This document shows, one piece after another, positions 1 to 9,900 of a stretch of DNA of 36,241 bases. The notes beneath the pieces are model-generated. The model was given only the letters and a program-made list of their open reading frames with translations. It had not been told where the DNA came from and did not search any database. Positions within the stretch are counted from its first letter, which is position 1. Each line of letters begins with the position of its first letter. This stretch comes from Burkholderiales bacterium (GTDB lineage: Bacteria > Pseudomonadota > Gammaproteobacteria > Burkholderiales > Burkholderiaceae): positions 1-36,241 of the forward strand of contig JAGXBI010000002.1 in the NCBI GenBank assembly GCA_018971155.1, read 5' to 3'. Made by a program: the position numbers and the translations under genes.

Positions 1-431
1 AAGCGTTCCCGCGCGGAAAACTCCAGCACGGCATCGAATTCCCGCTGCTCGGCGGGCGCGCCAATGCCCGACTGCTCGAGCCCGCTCGGTGCGAGGGCGC
101 GGGCCAGGCGCGGGCTGAGCTCGCGCGTGCGCGGCAGGCGCCCCGCAATCTGCGGCAAGAGCAGGCGCTGCGCCTGCCCCAGCAGGTCGGGCGCACGCCA
201 AAATACGTGGAAAGCCTGATCGAACAGCGGCCGCTGTTCGTGCCGCGTCAAAAACAGCGCCGCCAGCGCGGCGTACCAGTCATCACGCCGCTCGACGCCG
301 ATCAACGTCACGGCGACCAGTGCATCGGCAACCTGCGCCGGGCCAACCGGCACGCCCGCCGCGCGCAGCACGCGGGCGAAATGCATCCGGTTCCCGGCAA
401 GCTTGCCGCCCGGTGCCGCTGCCTCGGTCAC
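1..431 (-). CDS. CoxE-like VWA-domain protein (MoxR-associated), truncated by the left window edge; GTG start overlaps the MoxR stop
   Basis: Minus-strand reading from GTG at 431 gives [82 protein letters not shown], typical of the CoxE N-terminus. It sits directly downstream of the MoxR ATPase. Confidence 0.8.
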   Translation of the reverse strand, partial: MTEAAAPGGKLAGNRMHFARVLRAAGVPVGPAQVADALVAVTLIGVERRDDWYAALAALFLTRHEQRPLFDQAFHVFWRAPDLLGQAQRLLLPQIAGRLPRTRELSPRLARALAPSGLEQSGIGAPAEQREFDAVLEFSARER

Positions 432-1384
432 GATACCGCGCCCGGCGGAGCGTGCGCCACGCCGGCTTGAATGTCTCGCAACATATCGGCGGCAACCTGG
501 CCCTGCACGCGCAGCAGATCGTCCTGGTATTTGAGCAGCGCGCCGAGCGTTGCGTCGATGGTGTCGGGGTCGAGCACCAGGCTATCAAGCGTGGTCAAGG
601 CGCGGGTCCAGTCGATGGTCTCGGCCACGCCGGGCGATTTGAACAGATCGGCGCCGCGCAGGCGGTGCACGAACGCGACCACCTGGCGCGACAGCACAGC
701 CGGCGCATCCGGCACTTTGCGCTGCAGAATCTCCAGTTCGCGCGCGGCGCTCGGGTAGTCGACCCAGTGATACAGGCAGCGGCGCTTGATCGCGTCATGA
801 ATCTCGCGCGTGCGATTGGAGGTCAGCACCACCACCGGCGGCTCGGCCGCGCGGATCGTGCCGTATTCAGGAATGGTCAATTGAAAGTCCGACAGGATCT
901 CCAGCAAAAAAGCCTCGAATGGCTCGTCGGCCCGGTCGAGTTCGTCGATCAGCAGAATCGGCGGCCCGGCCGAGTCGGCCTCCAGCGCCTGCAAGAGCGG
1001 CCGCTTGAGCAGGAACGTCTCGCTGTACAGATGCGCGCTCAGTGCGTGATTGTCCAGCGAGGGCGCCGCACGCGTGGCCTCGGCCAGACGGATCTCGAGC
1101 ATCTGGCGCGCGTAGTTCCACTCGTAGGCGGCCGCCGAGATATCTAGCCCTTCATAGCATTGCAAGCGGATCAGCCGGCGCCCCAGCATGCCGGCCAGGG
1201 CCTTGCCGACTTCCGTTTTGCCCACGCCGGCCTCGCCCTCGAGAAACAGCGGCCGGCCCATGCGCAGCGCCAGAAAAATCGTGGTCGCCAGATTGCGCGG
1301 CGCGATGTAGCCGGTCCGGGCCAACGCCGCCTGCACCGCGTCGACCGTGCCGGGCAGGCCCGGCGTGCCGGTCGCCTCGCTCAT
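428..1384 (-). CDS. MoxR-family AAA+ ATPase (CoxD-like)
   Basis: Start taken at [12 protein letters not shown] (internal to the longer ORF). Walker [16 protein letters not shown]; Walker B-like [49 protein letters not shown] is typical of CoxD/MoxR. Confidence 0.9.
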   Translation of the reverse strand: MSEATGTPGLPGTVDAVQAALARTGYIAPRNLATTIFLALRMGRPLFLEGEAGVGKTEVGKALAGMLGRRLIRLQCYEGLDISAAAYEWNYARQMLEIRLAEATRAAPSLDNHALSAHLYSETFLLKRPLLQALEADSAGPPILLIDELDRADEPFEAFLLEILSDFQLTIPEYGTIRAAEPPVVVLTSNRTREIHDAIKRRCLYHWVDYPSAARELEILQRKVPDAPAVLSRQVVAFVHRLRGADLFKSPGVAETIDWTRALTTLDSLVLDPDTIDATLGALLKYQDDLLRVQGQVAADMLRDIQAGVAHAPPGAVS

Positions 1385-2181
1385 GCAGCCAGCGCCGCGG
1401 CGACGGCGCGGCCGGTCAGCACCGGGATCAGGTGCGCGCGGTAGTCGGCACTGGCGTGCATGTCCGCGTTCAGCATGGCCGGGTCGACCGTAATGCCGCG
1501 CAACGCATCGGCACTGAACTGCTTGCCCAGCGCTGCCTCGAGTGCGCTTGCGCGAAACACGCACGGGCCAGCGCCAGTGACCGCCACGCGCACGCCCTGC
1601 GGTCCGTCGCTGACGAATACGCCAACCAGCGCGAAGCGCGATGCCGGCTGGCGAAACTTCAGATACGCGGCGCGGCGTGGCACGGGAAATGCTACCGCCG
1701 TGATGATTTCATCGGGCGCCAGCGCGGTCTCGTACATGCCGAGAAAGAAGTCGTCAGCGGCGATCTCGCGCCGGTCGGTACGCACCACCGCGCCCAGGCC
1801 AAGCACTGCGGCCGGATAACATGCGGCCGGGTCGTTATTGGCCAGCGAGCCGCCCAGGGTGCCGCGATTGCGCACCTGCCGGTCGCCGATACCGTCGGCC
1901 AGCGCCGCCAGCGCGGGGATTGCCCGTCGCACCTCGGCCGATGCGGCGACTGCTGCGTGCGAGGTCATCGCGCCGATCACCACCTGCGCGCCGTCGACGC
2001 GGACACCCTTGAGCGCGGCCAGCGCCCCCAGATCGATCAGGTCGGAAGGTGCGGCCAACTGCAGTTTCATCGCCGGCAACAGGCTTTGACCGCCGGCCAG
2101 CAGGCGGGCCTCGGGATGCGCGGCAAGCCACTTCGCCGCATCGGCAAGATCGGTCGGACGATGGTAGTTGAATGATTTCAT
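1381..2181 (-). CDS. FAD-binding (medium) subunit of a xanthine dehydrogenase/CODH-family molybdenum hydroxylase (CoxM-like)
   Basis: [51 protein letters not shown] and [22 protein letters not shown] are FAD-binding signatures of the family. Confidence 0.93.
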   Translation of the reverse strand: MKSFNYHRPTDLADAAKWLAAHPEARLLAGGQSLLPAMKLQLAAPSDLIDLGALAALKGVRVDGAQVVIGAMTSHAAVAASAEVRRAIPALAALADGIGDRQVRNRGTLGGSLANNDPAACYPAAVLGLGAVVRTDRREIAADDFFLGMYETALAPDEIITAVAFPVPRRAAYLKFRQPASRFALVGVFVSDGPQGVRVAVTGAGPCVFRASALEAALGKQFSADALRGITVDPAMLNADMHASADYRAHLIPVLTGRAVAAALAA

Positions 2182-2196
2182 CGAGACTCCCTCGCT

Positions 2197-4569
2197 TCAG
2201 GCACGGCCATTGGACGATGTTTGCAGCGCACGCCACACGCGCTCGGGCGTCGCCGGCATGTCCAGATGCAACACGCCCAGCGCGTCGGTGATCGCGTTGA
2301 TGACAGCCGGCGGCGAGCCGATCGCGCCGGCCTCGCCGCAACCCTTGACGCCCAGCGGATTGTGCGTGCAGGGCGTGCAGGTGGTATCCACCGCGAAGCT
2401 GGGCAGATCGTCGGCCCGCGGCATCGCGTAATCCATGTAGGAGCCCGTGAGCAGCTGTCCGCTCTCGGGATCGTAGACGCACCCTTCGAGCAATGCCTGG
2501 CCAATGCCCTGCGCCAGGCCGCCATGCACTTGTCCCTCGACGATCATCGGGTTGACGATGTTGCCGAAGTCGTCGACCGCGGTCATGGCGACGATCTCCG
2601 TCTGGCCGGTGTCGGGGTCGACCTCGACCTCGCAGATATGGCAGCCGGCCGGATAGGTGAAATTGGTCGGATCGTAGAAGGCCGACTCGTCGAGCCCCGG
2701 TTCGAGCGATTCGAGCGGATAGTTGTGCGGCACATAGGCGGACAGGGCGATCTGTGCGAACGGCAGCGCCTTGTCGGTGCCCGCGACATTGAATTTGCCG
2801 TCCTTGAACTCGATGTCGCCTTCGGCCGCCTCGAGCATGTGCGCGGCGATCTTCTTGCCCTTGGCGATCACCTTGTCGAGCGCCTTGACGATCGCCGAAC
2901 CGCCCACCGCCAGCGAGCGCGAGCCATAGGTGCCCATCCCGAACGGTACGCGCCCGGTGTCGCCATGCACGATGTCGACGTCCTCGTAGGCTATGCCGAG
3001 CCGGTCGGCGACGATCTGCGTGAAGGTCGTCTCGTGCCCCTGCCCGTGACTGTGCGAGCCGGTGAATACCGTCACCTTGCCGGTGGGATGCACGCGCACT
3101 TCGCCGGCCTCGAACAATCCGGCACGCGCGCCGAGCTGGCCGGCGATATTCGACGGCGCCAGGCCGCACGCCTCGATGTAGCACGAATAGCCCAACCCGC
3201 GCAGTTTGCCGCGCTGCCGGGCCGCCTCGCGACGCGCGGGAAAACCCGCGACATCGGCCAGTTGCAGCGCCTTGTCGAGACTGGCGCCGTAATTGCCGGT
3301 GTCGTAGCACAGGGCCACGGGCGTTTGATAGGGGAACTGCGTGACAAAATTGCGACGCCGCAGCTCGACCGGATCGATCTTCATCTCGCGCGCCGCGGTC
3401 TCGACGATGCGCTCGACCACATAGGTCGCTTCGGGGCGGCCCGCGCCGCGGTAGGCATCGACCGGTGCGGTATGCGTGAAAACACCCGTGACTTCGCAAA
3501 AGATCGCCGGCGTGGTGTACTGGCCGGCGAGCAATGTCGCATACAGGATGGTCGGCACGCTCGAGGCAAAGGTCGACAGGTAGGCGCCCAGATTGGCCTT
3601 GGTGTGCACCCGCAGGGCGAGAAACTTGCCGTTCGCGTCGAGCCCGAGCTCGGCCGTGGTCACGTGGTCGCGCCCGTGCGCGTCGGAAAGAAACGACTCG
3701 GAGCGCTCGGCGGTCCACTTGATCGGGCGGTTGATCTGCTTGCTGGCCCACACCAGCGCGGTTTCCTCGGCATACAGGAAAATCTTCGAGCCGAAGCCGC
3801 CGCCCACGTCGGGGGCCACCACGCGCAGTTTGTGCTCGGGCAGGTTCAGCACGAAAGCGGCCATCAGCAGGCGTTCGACGTGCGGGTTCTGATTCGCGAC
3901 ATAGAGCGTGTAGCTGTCGTCGGCGCGGCTGTAGTGCGCCACCGCAGCGCGCGGTTCGATCGCGTTCGGAATCAGGCGGTTGTTGATGAAATCCAGGCGC
4001 GTGACATGCGCGGCCCTGGCCATCGCCGCGTCGACCGCCGCCTGGTCGCCCAGGCTCCACACGTAGCACACGTTGTCCGGCGCGATATCGTGGACCGCCG
4101 GCGCGCCGCTGCGCACTGCGGCATCGGGCGCGACCACTGCATCCAGCGGCTCGTAATCTACGTCGACCAGCTCGGCCGCATCACGCGCCTGCGCCAGCGT
4201 CTGGGCGATCACCAGCGCAACCTGGTCGCCGACATAGCGCACCGTGTCGATGGCCAGCACCGGATGCGGCGGCTCCTTCATCGGCTGGCCGTGCACGTCG
4301 GTAATCAGCCAGCCGCACGGCAAGCCGCCGATGCCCGCGCGCTTGATGTCTTCGCCCGTGAAAATCCCCACCACGCCGGGCGCCTGGCGCGCGGCGTCGA
4401 GCCGGTAGCCGCGAATGCGCGCGTGAGCATACGGCGAGCGCACGAAGTACGCGTAGGTCTGGCCGTCCATCTGGACGTCGTCGGTGTATTGGCCGGCACC
4501 GGTGAGAAATCGGTAGTCTTCCTTGCGGCGCACGGCATGGCCGATGCCGCCCGCGAGATCGGTCGTCAT
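2197..4569 (-). CDS. Molybdopterin-binding large subunit of a xanthine dehydrogenase/CODH-family hydroxylase (CoxL-like, form II motif)
   Basis: 790 aa; [19 protein letters not shown]-terminus; GGGFGSK; active-site loop [29 protein letters not shown]-terminal motif. Confidence 0.94.
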   Translation of the reverse strand: MTTDLAGGIGHAVRRKEDYRFLTGAGQYTDDVQMDGQTYAYFVRSPYAHARIRGYRLDAARQAPGVVGIFTGEDIKRAGIGGLPCGWLITDVHGQPMKEPPHPVLAIDTVRYVGDQVALVIAQTLAQARDAAELVDVDYEPLDAVVAPDAAVRSGAPAVHDIAPDNVCYVWSLGDQAAVDAAMARAAHVTRLDFINNRLIPNAIEPRAAVAHYSRADDSYTLYVANQNPHVERLLMAAFVLNLPEHKLRVVAPDVGGGFGSKIFLYAEETALVWASKQINRPIKWTAERSESFLSDAHGRDHVTTAELGLDANGKFLALRVHTKANLGAYLSTFASSVPTILYATLLAGQYTTPAIFCEVTGVFTHTAPVDAYRGAGRPEATYVVERIVETAAREMKIDPVELRRRNFVTQFPYQTPVALCYDTGNYGASLDKALQLADVAGFPARREAARQRGKLRGLGYSCYIEACGLAPSNIAGQLGARAGLFEAGEVRVHPTGKVTVFTGSHSHGQGHETTFTQIVADRLGIAYEDVDIVHGDTGRVPFGMGTYGSRSLAVGGSAIVKALDKVIAKGKKIAAHMLEAAEGDIEFKDGKFNVAGTDKALPFAQIALSAYVPHNYPLESLEPGLDESAFYDPTNFTYPAGCHICEVEVDPDTGQTEIVAMTAVDDFGNIVNPMIVEGQVHGGLAQGIGQALLEGCVYDPESGQLLTGSYMDYAMPRADDLPSFAVDTTCTPCTHNPLGVKGCGEAGAIGSPPAVINAITDALGVLHLDMPATPERVWRALQTSSNGRA

Positions 4570-4573
4570 GGCG

Positions 4574-5047
4574 TCAGCCCTCCATCGCCGCCAAGCCGGC
4601 CTGCACCGCCTTGACGATGTTGTGGTAGCCGGTGCAACGGCACAGATTGCCCTCCAGGGCGCGGCGAATCTCCGCTTCGCTCGGCGCCGGCTCGCGCCCG
4701 GCCAGCTCGCATGCGCTCATCACCATGCCCGGCGTGCAAAAACCGCATTGCAGGCCGTGATGTTCGCGAAATGCCGCCTGCATCGGATGCAATGTGCCAT
4801 CCGCGGCAGCGAGCCCTTCGATGGTGGTCAGCGCGGCGCCGTCGGCTTGCACCGCCAGCATCGCGCACGACTTGACCGCGCGGCCGTCGAGCAGCACCGT
4901 GCACGCGCCGCATTGCGACGTGTCGCATCCGACGTGGGTGCCGGTCAGGCGGAGGTTGTCGCGGATGAATTGAACCAGCAGGGTTTCGGGAGGAACTTCA
5001 GCGGTCACGGCGCGGCCGTTGACCGTCAAGGACACCTTGACTGTCAT
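4574..5047 (-). CDS. 2Fe-2S iron-sulfur (small) subunit of the molybdenum hydroxylase (CoxS-like)
   Basis: [16 protein letters not shown] plant-type 2Fe-2S motif and CGFCTPGM...[13 protein letters not shown] second cluster motif. Confidence 0.95.
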   Translation of the reverse strand: MTVKVSLTVNGRAVTAEVPPETLLVQFIRDNLRLTGTHVGCDTSQCGACTVLLDGRAVKSCAMLAVQADGAALTTIEGLAAADGTLHPMQAAFREHHGLQCGFCTPGMVMSACELAGREPAPSEAEIRRALEGNLCRCTGYHNIVKAVQAGLAAMEG

Positions 5048-5303
5048 GCGTGTCTCCTCAGGGTTTTAGTGAAGGCATGAACCGACAAGCAGTTTTCATT
5101 GTTGTCCCAAGCCTGCCGCAACGCAAGCGCATTTTCCCGGGCTGCGGCCACCGCCTCGCGCTACCGACCCCGTATATTCCACGGTATACAGCGAGCGATT
5201 TGCCGCTATACTGGTTCGGGTAGGACGTGCGGCCGTCAGGCTGCGTACGTCGATTGTGTTCCGGAACGCTCCGTTGGGGGGCGAGCTCCGGCGGGAGAAA
5301 CGC

Positions 5304-6311
5304 ATGGACAGCGTCGATCTGGAGGTTCTTAAAACTGCGGCGGCATGGGCCGAGGCCGGCTATTTCGTTACCCTCGGCACGGTCGTGCGCACATGGGGAT
5401 CGGCGCCTCGCCCAGTGGGCTCGATGCTGGTGATTCGCGAGGACGGCCACTTGAAAGGATCGGTCTCGGGCGGCTGCGTCGAGGACGACATGATGGATCG
5501 GGTGCGCGGCGGCCAGTGGCCGAGCAGCACACCCGAATTGACCACTTATGGCGTATCGGCCGAACAGGCACAGCGCTTTGGCCTGCCATGCGGCGGCACG
5601 CTGCAGATCGTGCTCGAGCCGGTCGGCGCGAAATCGCGGCTGCGGGACCTGCTGGGGGCAATCGCCCAGTACCGCCTGGTGGTGCGCGAGCTGGATATGG
5701 CCAGCGGCGAGGTTCGCATCGTGCCGGGCCACCGCACGCCCGCGCTGGAATTCGACGGCCAGCGCCTGATCACGTCCCATGGGCCGCGCTTTCGCCTGGT
5801 CGTGATCGGCGCCGGGCAACTCTCCCGTTATGTCGCCAGCATGGCGGTGGCGCTCGACTATCACGTGATCGTCTGCGACCCGCGTGAGGAGTATGCCGAG
5901 GAATGGGATGTGCCGAATACCGAACTGGTACGAGAGATGCCCGACGACCTGATCGTACGTTTGCGGCTGGACGCGCACAGTGCCGTCGTCACACTGACTC
6001 ACGACCCCAAGCTCGACGACATGGCATTGCTCGAGGCGCTCAAGTCGCCGGCGTTCTATATCGGCGCGATCGGTTCGCGCCTCAACAACGACAAGCGCCG
6101 CGAAAGATTGTCGCTGTTCGATCTGAGCAGCAGCGAAATCGCCCGGCTGCACGGCCCGATCGGCCTATATCTCGGCGCGCGCACGCCGGCCGAGATCGCC
6201 GTGGCGATCATGGCGGAGATGACCGCGATCAAGAACGGCATCCCGGTGCTGCAGAATTTCTCTGCCAAAGACCCGGCAACGCTGGGCGCGGGTTGCGCGA
6301 CAGTGGCCTGA
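5304..6311 (+). CDS. XdhC/CoxI family molybdenum cofactor insertion/maturation protein
   Basis: MDSVDLEVLKTAAAWAEAG...VRTWGSAPRPVGSMLVIREDGHLKGSVSGGCVEDD; FGLPCGGTLQIVLEP; C-terminal Rossmann-like VIGAGQLSRYVASMA and YIGAIGSRLNNDKRRERL. Confidence 0.93.
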   Translation: MDSVDLEVLKTAAAWAEAGYFVTLGTVVRTWGSAPRPVGSMLVIREDGHLKGSVSGGCVEDDMMDRVRGGQWPSSTPELTTYGVSAEQAQRFGLPCGGTLQIVLEPVGAKSRLRDLLGAIAQYRLVVRELDMASGEVRIVPGHRTPALEFDGQRLITSHGPRFRLVVIGAGQLSRYVASMAVALDYHVIVCDPREEYAEEWDVPNTELVREMPDDLIVRLRLDAHSAVVTLTHDPKLDDMALLEALKSPAFYIGAIGSRLNNDKRRERLSLFDLSSSEIARLHGPIGLYLGARTPAEIAVAIMAEMTAIKNGIPVLQNFSAKDPATLGAGCATVA

Positions 6312-6358
6312 ACGCCACGCTCCGCCGCTCGCGCGCCGGCTGCGGTCCAACAAAAAAA

Positions 6359-6376
6359 CGCCGCCCGCGGGCGGCG
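6359..6376 (-). terminator. Rho-independent terminator for the 6414..6839 gene (minus strand)
   Basis: Perfect 18-nt palindrome cgccgcccgcgggcggcg. Read on the minus strand it is followed by TTTTTTT. Confidence 0.8.
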
Positions 6377-6413
6377 TAAGTTCGCGTTGGAGACTCAATT
6401 CGATCGACCGCGC

Positions 6414-6839
6414 CTACCAGAAGAATGCGGCCCGGGCATGTCCGGTCTTTGAAATCGACACGTTGCGGCTGAGCTTCCTGCCATCGTGCTGCGCTGTCAC
6501 GGTGTAGCTGCCAGGCGGCAGCTTGACCAGCATGAAAGGCCCTTGAGAGGACGCGTCGAGCACCACCGTGCCATGATTCGAGGTGATCGTGACCGGCACG
6601 TCGGCGAGGTACACGTTGCCGCTTTTCCTCTTGCCGTAGAACTCGAGGGCCAGCGGGTAATCGGGCGTGACCGCCTTGATCGCCGACGACTCGTCGCTGC
6701 CGACGCCGCCGGACAGGTAGCTTACCGCACCCGAGTGATGTACTTGCGGCAATGCCGCCGGCTCCGCCCATGCGACCTGCGCACCGCTTGCCAGCACCAA
6801 CGTCGCACATGCGGCCCACCGTACCATTCCCTGTTTCAT
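6414..6839 (-). CDS. Small secreted/periplasmic protein with a possible carboxypeptidase-regulatory-like beta-sandwich
   Basis: MKQGMVRWAACATLVLASGAQVAWA signal peptide, then a ~115 aa mature region including VTITSNHGTVVLDASSQGPFMLVKLPPGSYTVTAQHDGRKLSRNVSI (PPGSYTV is typical of carboxypeptidase-regulatory-like folds). Confidence 0.7.
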   Translation of the reverse strand: MKQGMVRWAACATLVLASGAQVAWAEPAALPQVHHSGAVSYLSGGVGSDESSAIKAVTPDYPLALEFYGKRKSGNVYLADVPVTITSNHGTVVLDASSQGPFMLVKLPPGSYTVTAQHDGRKLSRNVSISKTGHARAAFFW

Positions 6840-6869
6840 GTTCGACTCCTTTTGTAGAACATCGCCTCG

Positions 6870-6893
6870 TGGGGCCGGTGTGGGCCGGCCCCA
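6870..6893. terminator. Stem-loop in the htrA / small-protein intergenic region, possible transcription end
   Basis: 9-bp perfect arms TGGGGCCGG-tgtggg-CCGGCCCCA; no U-tract, so terminator function is uncertain. Confidence 0.4.
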
Positions 6894-6923
6894 CCCCAAG
6901 GTTCGCCAGAAGCCCCCGGTGGC

Positions 6924-8411
6924 TCAGCCGAGGCCCAGATCGACCGGGATGAAGATCTGCTGGCCCTCGCGCTGAATCAGCAAGGCCACGTTTTCACCGG
7001 CGGTCTTGATCTTTGCGCTCAGTTGCGCCGCGCTCCTGACCGGCGTGCCGTCGATCGACAGAATGATGTCGCCGGCCTGCACGCCCGCCTGTTCGGCCGG
7101 CCCGCTGCTGCGCTCGACCAGCAGGCCATGCGTGACCTGGGCCTCGCTCATTTCGTTCGGCGTGAGACTGCGCACGCTCACACCTAGCTTCGTATGCGTG
7201 GTTTGACCGCTGCCGTTGGACGCAAGTTCGGTTCCGTTATAGGAGCCGAGCTTGACGCTCACGTGATGCTTCGCGCCGTCATGCCACACCAGCAGATCGG
7301 CGGTATCGCCCGGACGCATATCGGCAATCATCGCGGGCAATTGCGTTGAGTCGTCAACCTTGTTGCCATTGACCGCAAGGATCACGTCACCCGGCTTCAG
7401 GCCCGACTTGGCGGCAGGGCCGGTCTTGTCGATGGAACTGACCAGCGCGCCGGTAGGCGAAGACAAGCCGAAAGATTTGGCCAGCGGTTGGCTGACCTCC
7501 TGGATCGCCACCCCGAGTCGGCCACGCGTGACCTTGCCGTATTGCTGCAACTGCGTCTTGACCTTCATCGCCAGATCGATTGGGATGGCGAACGAAAGGC
7601 CCTGGAAGCCGCCCGTGCGGGTGTAGATCATCGAGTTGATACCGATCACCTCCCCATTCAGGTTGAACAGCGGCCCGCCCGAGTTGCCGGGGTTGACGGG
7701 CACGTCGGTCTGGATGAAAGGCACGTAGTTCTCGTCGGGCAGCGAACGCGACTTGGCGCTGACGATGCCCGAGGTGACCGTGTTGTCAAACCCGTACGGC
7801 GAGCCGATGGCGAGCACCCATTGGCCGACCTTGGTATCGGCCGGATTGCCGATCTTGACCGTTGGCAGGCCGGTGGCATTGATCTTGAGCAGCGCGACAT
7901 CGCTGGCCTTGTCGCTGCCAACGACCTTGGCCTTGTATTCGCGCTTGTCGGTCAGCTTGACGGTGACGTGCTGTGCGCCGTCAACGACATGCGCATTGGT
8001 CAGGATATACCCATTCGGGCTCACGATAAAGCCCGAGCCGAGATCCTCCGAAGGCTGGCTGTTTTGCGGCTGCTGTTGCAGACCGCCGTAAAACTGCCGG
8101 AAGAACTGATAGAACGGATCGTTCTGGTTCATCCCCGGCGGCATTTGAACCGTGTTCGACTGGCTCGCGGCGCTGGCGTCGTGCACGGCGCTGATATTGA
8201 CCACTGCGGGGCCATAGTGCTGCACGATCGACGAAAAGTCCGGCACCATCATCCGTGCCGCCGGTTGCGACGTAGTCGCGCTCGCGGCTGCCGCCACCGC
8301 GGGCGTGACCATGGTGGCTTGCCAATGTTGCCGTCCCGCCAGATAGCTCGCCGACAGCGCGGCGATCGCCCCGCCGGCCACCAGCACGCGCGTCAATTTC
8401 GTGGTTTGCAT
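6924..8411 (-). CDS. Do/DegP/HtrA-family periplasmic serine protease with two PDZ domains
   Basis: Start at MQTTKLTRVL; LTNAHVVDGAQ (His), ASDVALLKI (Asp), NPGNSGGPLFNLNGEVIGINSMIY (Ser); two C-terminal PDZ-like regions (GLKPGDVILAVNG, GVQAGDIILSIDG). Confidence 0.96.
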   Translation of the reverse strand: MQTTKLTRVLVAGGAIAALSASYLAGRQHWQATMVTPAVAAAASATTSQPAARMMVPDFSSIVQHYGPAVVNISAVHDASAASQSNTVQMPPGMNQNDPFYQFFRQFYGGLQQQPQNSQPSEDLGSGFIVSPNGYILTNAHVVDGAQHVTVKLTDKREYKAKVVGSDKASDVALLKINATGLPTVKIGNPADTKVGQWVLAIGSPYGFDNTVTSGIVSAKSRSLPDENYVPFIQTDVPVNPGNSGGPLFNLNGEVIGINSMIYTRTGGFQGLSFAIPIDLAMKVKTQLQQYGKVTRGRLGVAIQEVSQPLAKSFGLSSPTGALVSSIDKTGPAAKSGLKPGDVILAVNGNKVDDSTQLPAMIADMRPGDTADLLVWHDGAKHHVSVKLGSYNGTELASNGSGQTTHTKLGVSVRSLTPNEMSEAQVTHGLLVERSSGPAEQAGVQAGDIILSIDGTPVRSAAQLSAKIKTAGENVALLIQREGQQIFIPVDLGLG

Positions 8412-8463
8412 GGGCCTCTCCTCTAACAAAGCAGTTCGAATGACTGCAGCGTAGCGAGGCAGA

Positions 8464-8480
8464 CTTAAGGCAACCTTAAC
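8464..8480 (-). promoter_or_regulatory. Putative PmrA/QseB-type response-regulator box upstream of htrA
   Basis: Minus strand GTTAAG-gttgc-CTTAAG: tandem hexamers with a 5-nt spacer, 53-69 nt upstream of the htrA ATG; next to a QseBC/PmrAB-type system. Confidence 0.5.
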
Positions 8481-8577
8481 GACAAGCGTGAGGTTCCGGG
8501 CGGACGAGGTGGCCGCCGACCGGCCCGCGCCTGCATCCGCACCCGACGGGCACCGCTGCCGCCCTTATGCGGTCGGC

Positions 8578-9900
8578 TCACAGCAGCGGTGCGGCGGCGG
8601 GTTCGCCAAACCGCACGCTCACGCACAAGCCACGGCCATCGGCGCCATCGCTCAGGATCACGTCGGCATGGTGAGCCTCGGCGATGCGTTTGACGATGGC
8701 CAGGCCCAGGCCGCTGCCATCGCCGGTTTGCCCGGTACGGCGATAAAAGCGGTCGAACACGCGCGGCCGCTCGTCGGCCGGAATGCCCGGCCCGGTATCG
8801 ATCACGTCGACCCGTCGCGGCGCGAGCCGCACATCGACCCGGCCGCCCTCGGGCGTGTATTTGATCGCATTGTCGATCAGGTTGCCGAACAGGGTGCGCA
8901 ATGCGTCCGCGTCTCCCGACACCTGGGCTTGCGTCTCCTGCGGCGCGGCGCGCTCCAGCCCGAGATCGATATGGCGCGCCTCGGCCAGCGGCGCATAGGA
9001 GGCGACGACGGCTTGCAACACGTCGTCCAAACTGATTTTCTGGAGATTGCTCGGCGCTTCCGGATCTTGCCGTGCCAGGGTAAGCAACTGCTGCACCAGC
9101 CGTGTGGCGCGCTGCATGCCATGCCGCAAGTCGACCAGTGCGCCGCGCCGCTCCTCGTCGTTGCTCGCGCGCTCCAGAATTTGCAACTGCAGTTGCAGGG
9201 CGGTGAGCGGCGTGCGCAGTTCGTGCGCGGCATCGGCGACAAACGCCTTTTGCTGGTCAAGTGCGTGCGACAGACGTTCGAGCAGGCTGTTGAGCGCCTG
9301 CACGAGCGGGCGCACCTCGTCGGGCAGCCGGGTGTCAGGCAGCGGCTCGAGTGCGCCCGGCGCGCGCTGATCAAGCGCGTGCGTGACTCGCCTTAGCGGA
9401 CGCAGGCCGCGTCCGACGATCAGCCACACCAGCAGCGCCAGGACCGGCACGAGTATGACCAACGGCAGCAGCGTACGCACCGCCAGCGCGGCGGCCAGCG
9501 TATCGCGCACGCTCATCGGCTGCGCCAGTTGCACGACATTGTGGCCCACAACGGCGCCATAGACGCGCCAGTCGCCTTGCGGCGTGCTGATGGTGTTGAA
9601 GCCGAGTTCGGCCCGATGCGGCAGCGGCGCGCGCGGATGCGAATAGTACAGCTGCACGCCATTGCGGCTCCAGATCTGGATGACCAGCCCGCCCTCGCTG
9701 TCATGCATGCCGGGTACCGACGAGAACGCTTCCGGCGGCAGTGACAAGGCCATCTGCTGCAATTGGAAATCGAACAGCTCATTGGCTTGCCACAATGCCT
9801 GGCGGTAGATGGCCACGCCAGCCAGCACCAGCGCCAGCAGCATCGTCAGCAACAGGCTGACCAGCAATTCGCGCCGGATCGAGCGCATCGCACGCATCAT
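8578..9900 (-). CDS. Sensor histidine kinase, QseC/PmrB-like
   Basis: MRSIRRELLVSLLLTMLLALVLAGVAIYRQALWQANELFDFQLQQMALSLP (QseC N-terminal type); H-box FVADAAHELRTPLTALQLQLQIL; N-box NLIDNAIKYTPEGG; DTGPGIP; GSGLGLAIVKRIAEAH. Confidence 0.95.
   Translation of the reverse strand: MMRAMRSIRRELLVSLLLTMLLALVLAGVAIYRQALWQANELFDFQLQQMALSLPPEAFSSVPGMHDSEGGLVIQIWSRNGVQLYYSHPRAPLPHRAELGFNTISTPQGDWRVYGAVVGHNVVQLAQPMSVRDTLAAALAVRTLLPLVILVPVLALLVWLIVGRGLRPLRRVTHALDQRAPGALEPLPDTRLPDEVRPLVQALNSLLERLSHALDQQKAFVADAAHELRTPLTALQLQLQILERASNDEERRGALVDLRHGMQRATRLVQQLLTLARQDPEAPSNLQKISLDDVLQAVVASYAPLAEARHIDLGLERAAPQETQAQVSGDADALRTLFGNLIDNAIKYTPEGGRVDVRLAPRRVDVIDTGPGIPADERPRVFDRFYRRTGQTGDGSGLGLAIVKRIAEAHHADVILSDGADGRGLCVSVRFGEPAAAPLL

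Noticed and set aside
1835-4069. 744-aa minus-strand ORF in another frame of the coxL-like/coxM-like genes
   Set aside because: Arg-rich out-of-frame shadow; no family motifs.
2221-4614. 797-aa plus-strand ORF opposite the molybdenum hydroxylase large subunit
   Set aside because: Antisense shadow frame of a high-GC gene; Arg/His/Gly/Ala-rich with no domain pattern, while the minus-strand protein is clearly CoxL-like.
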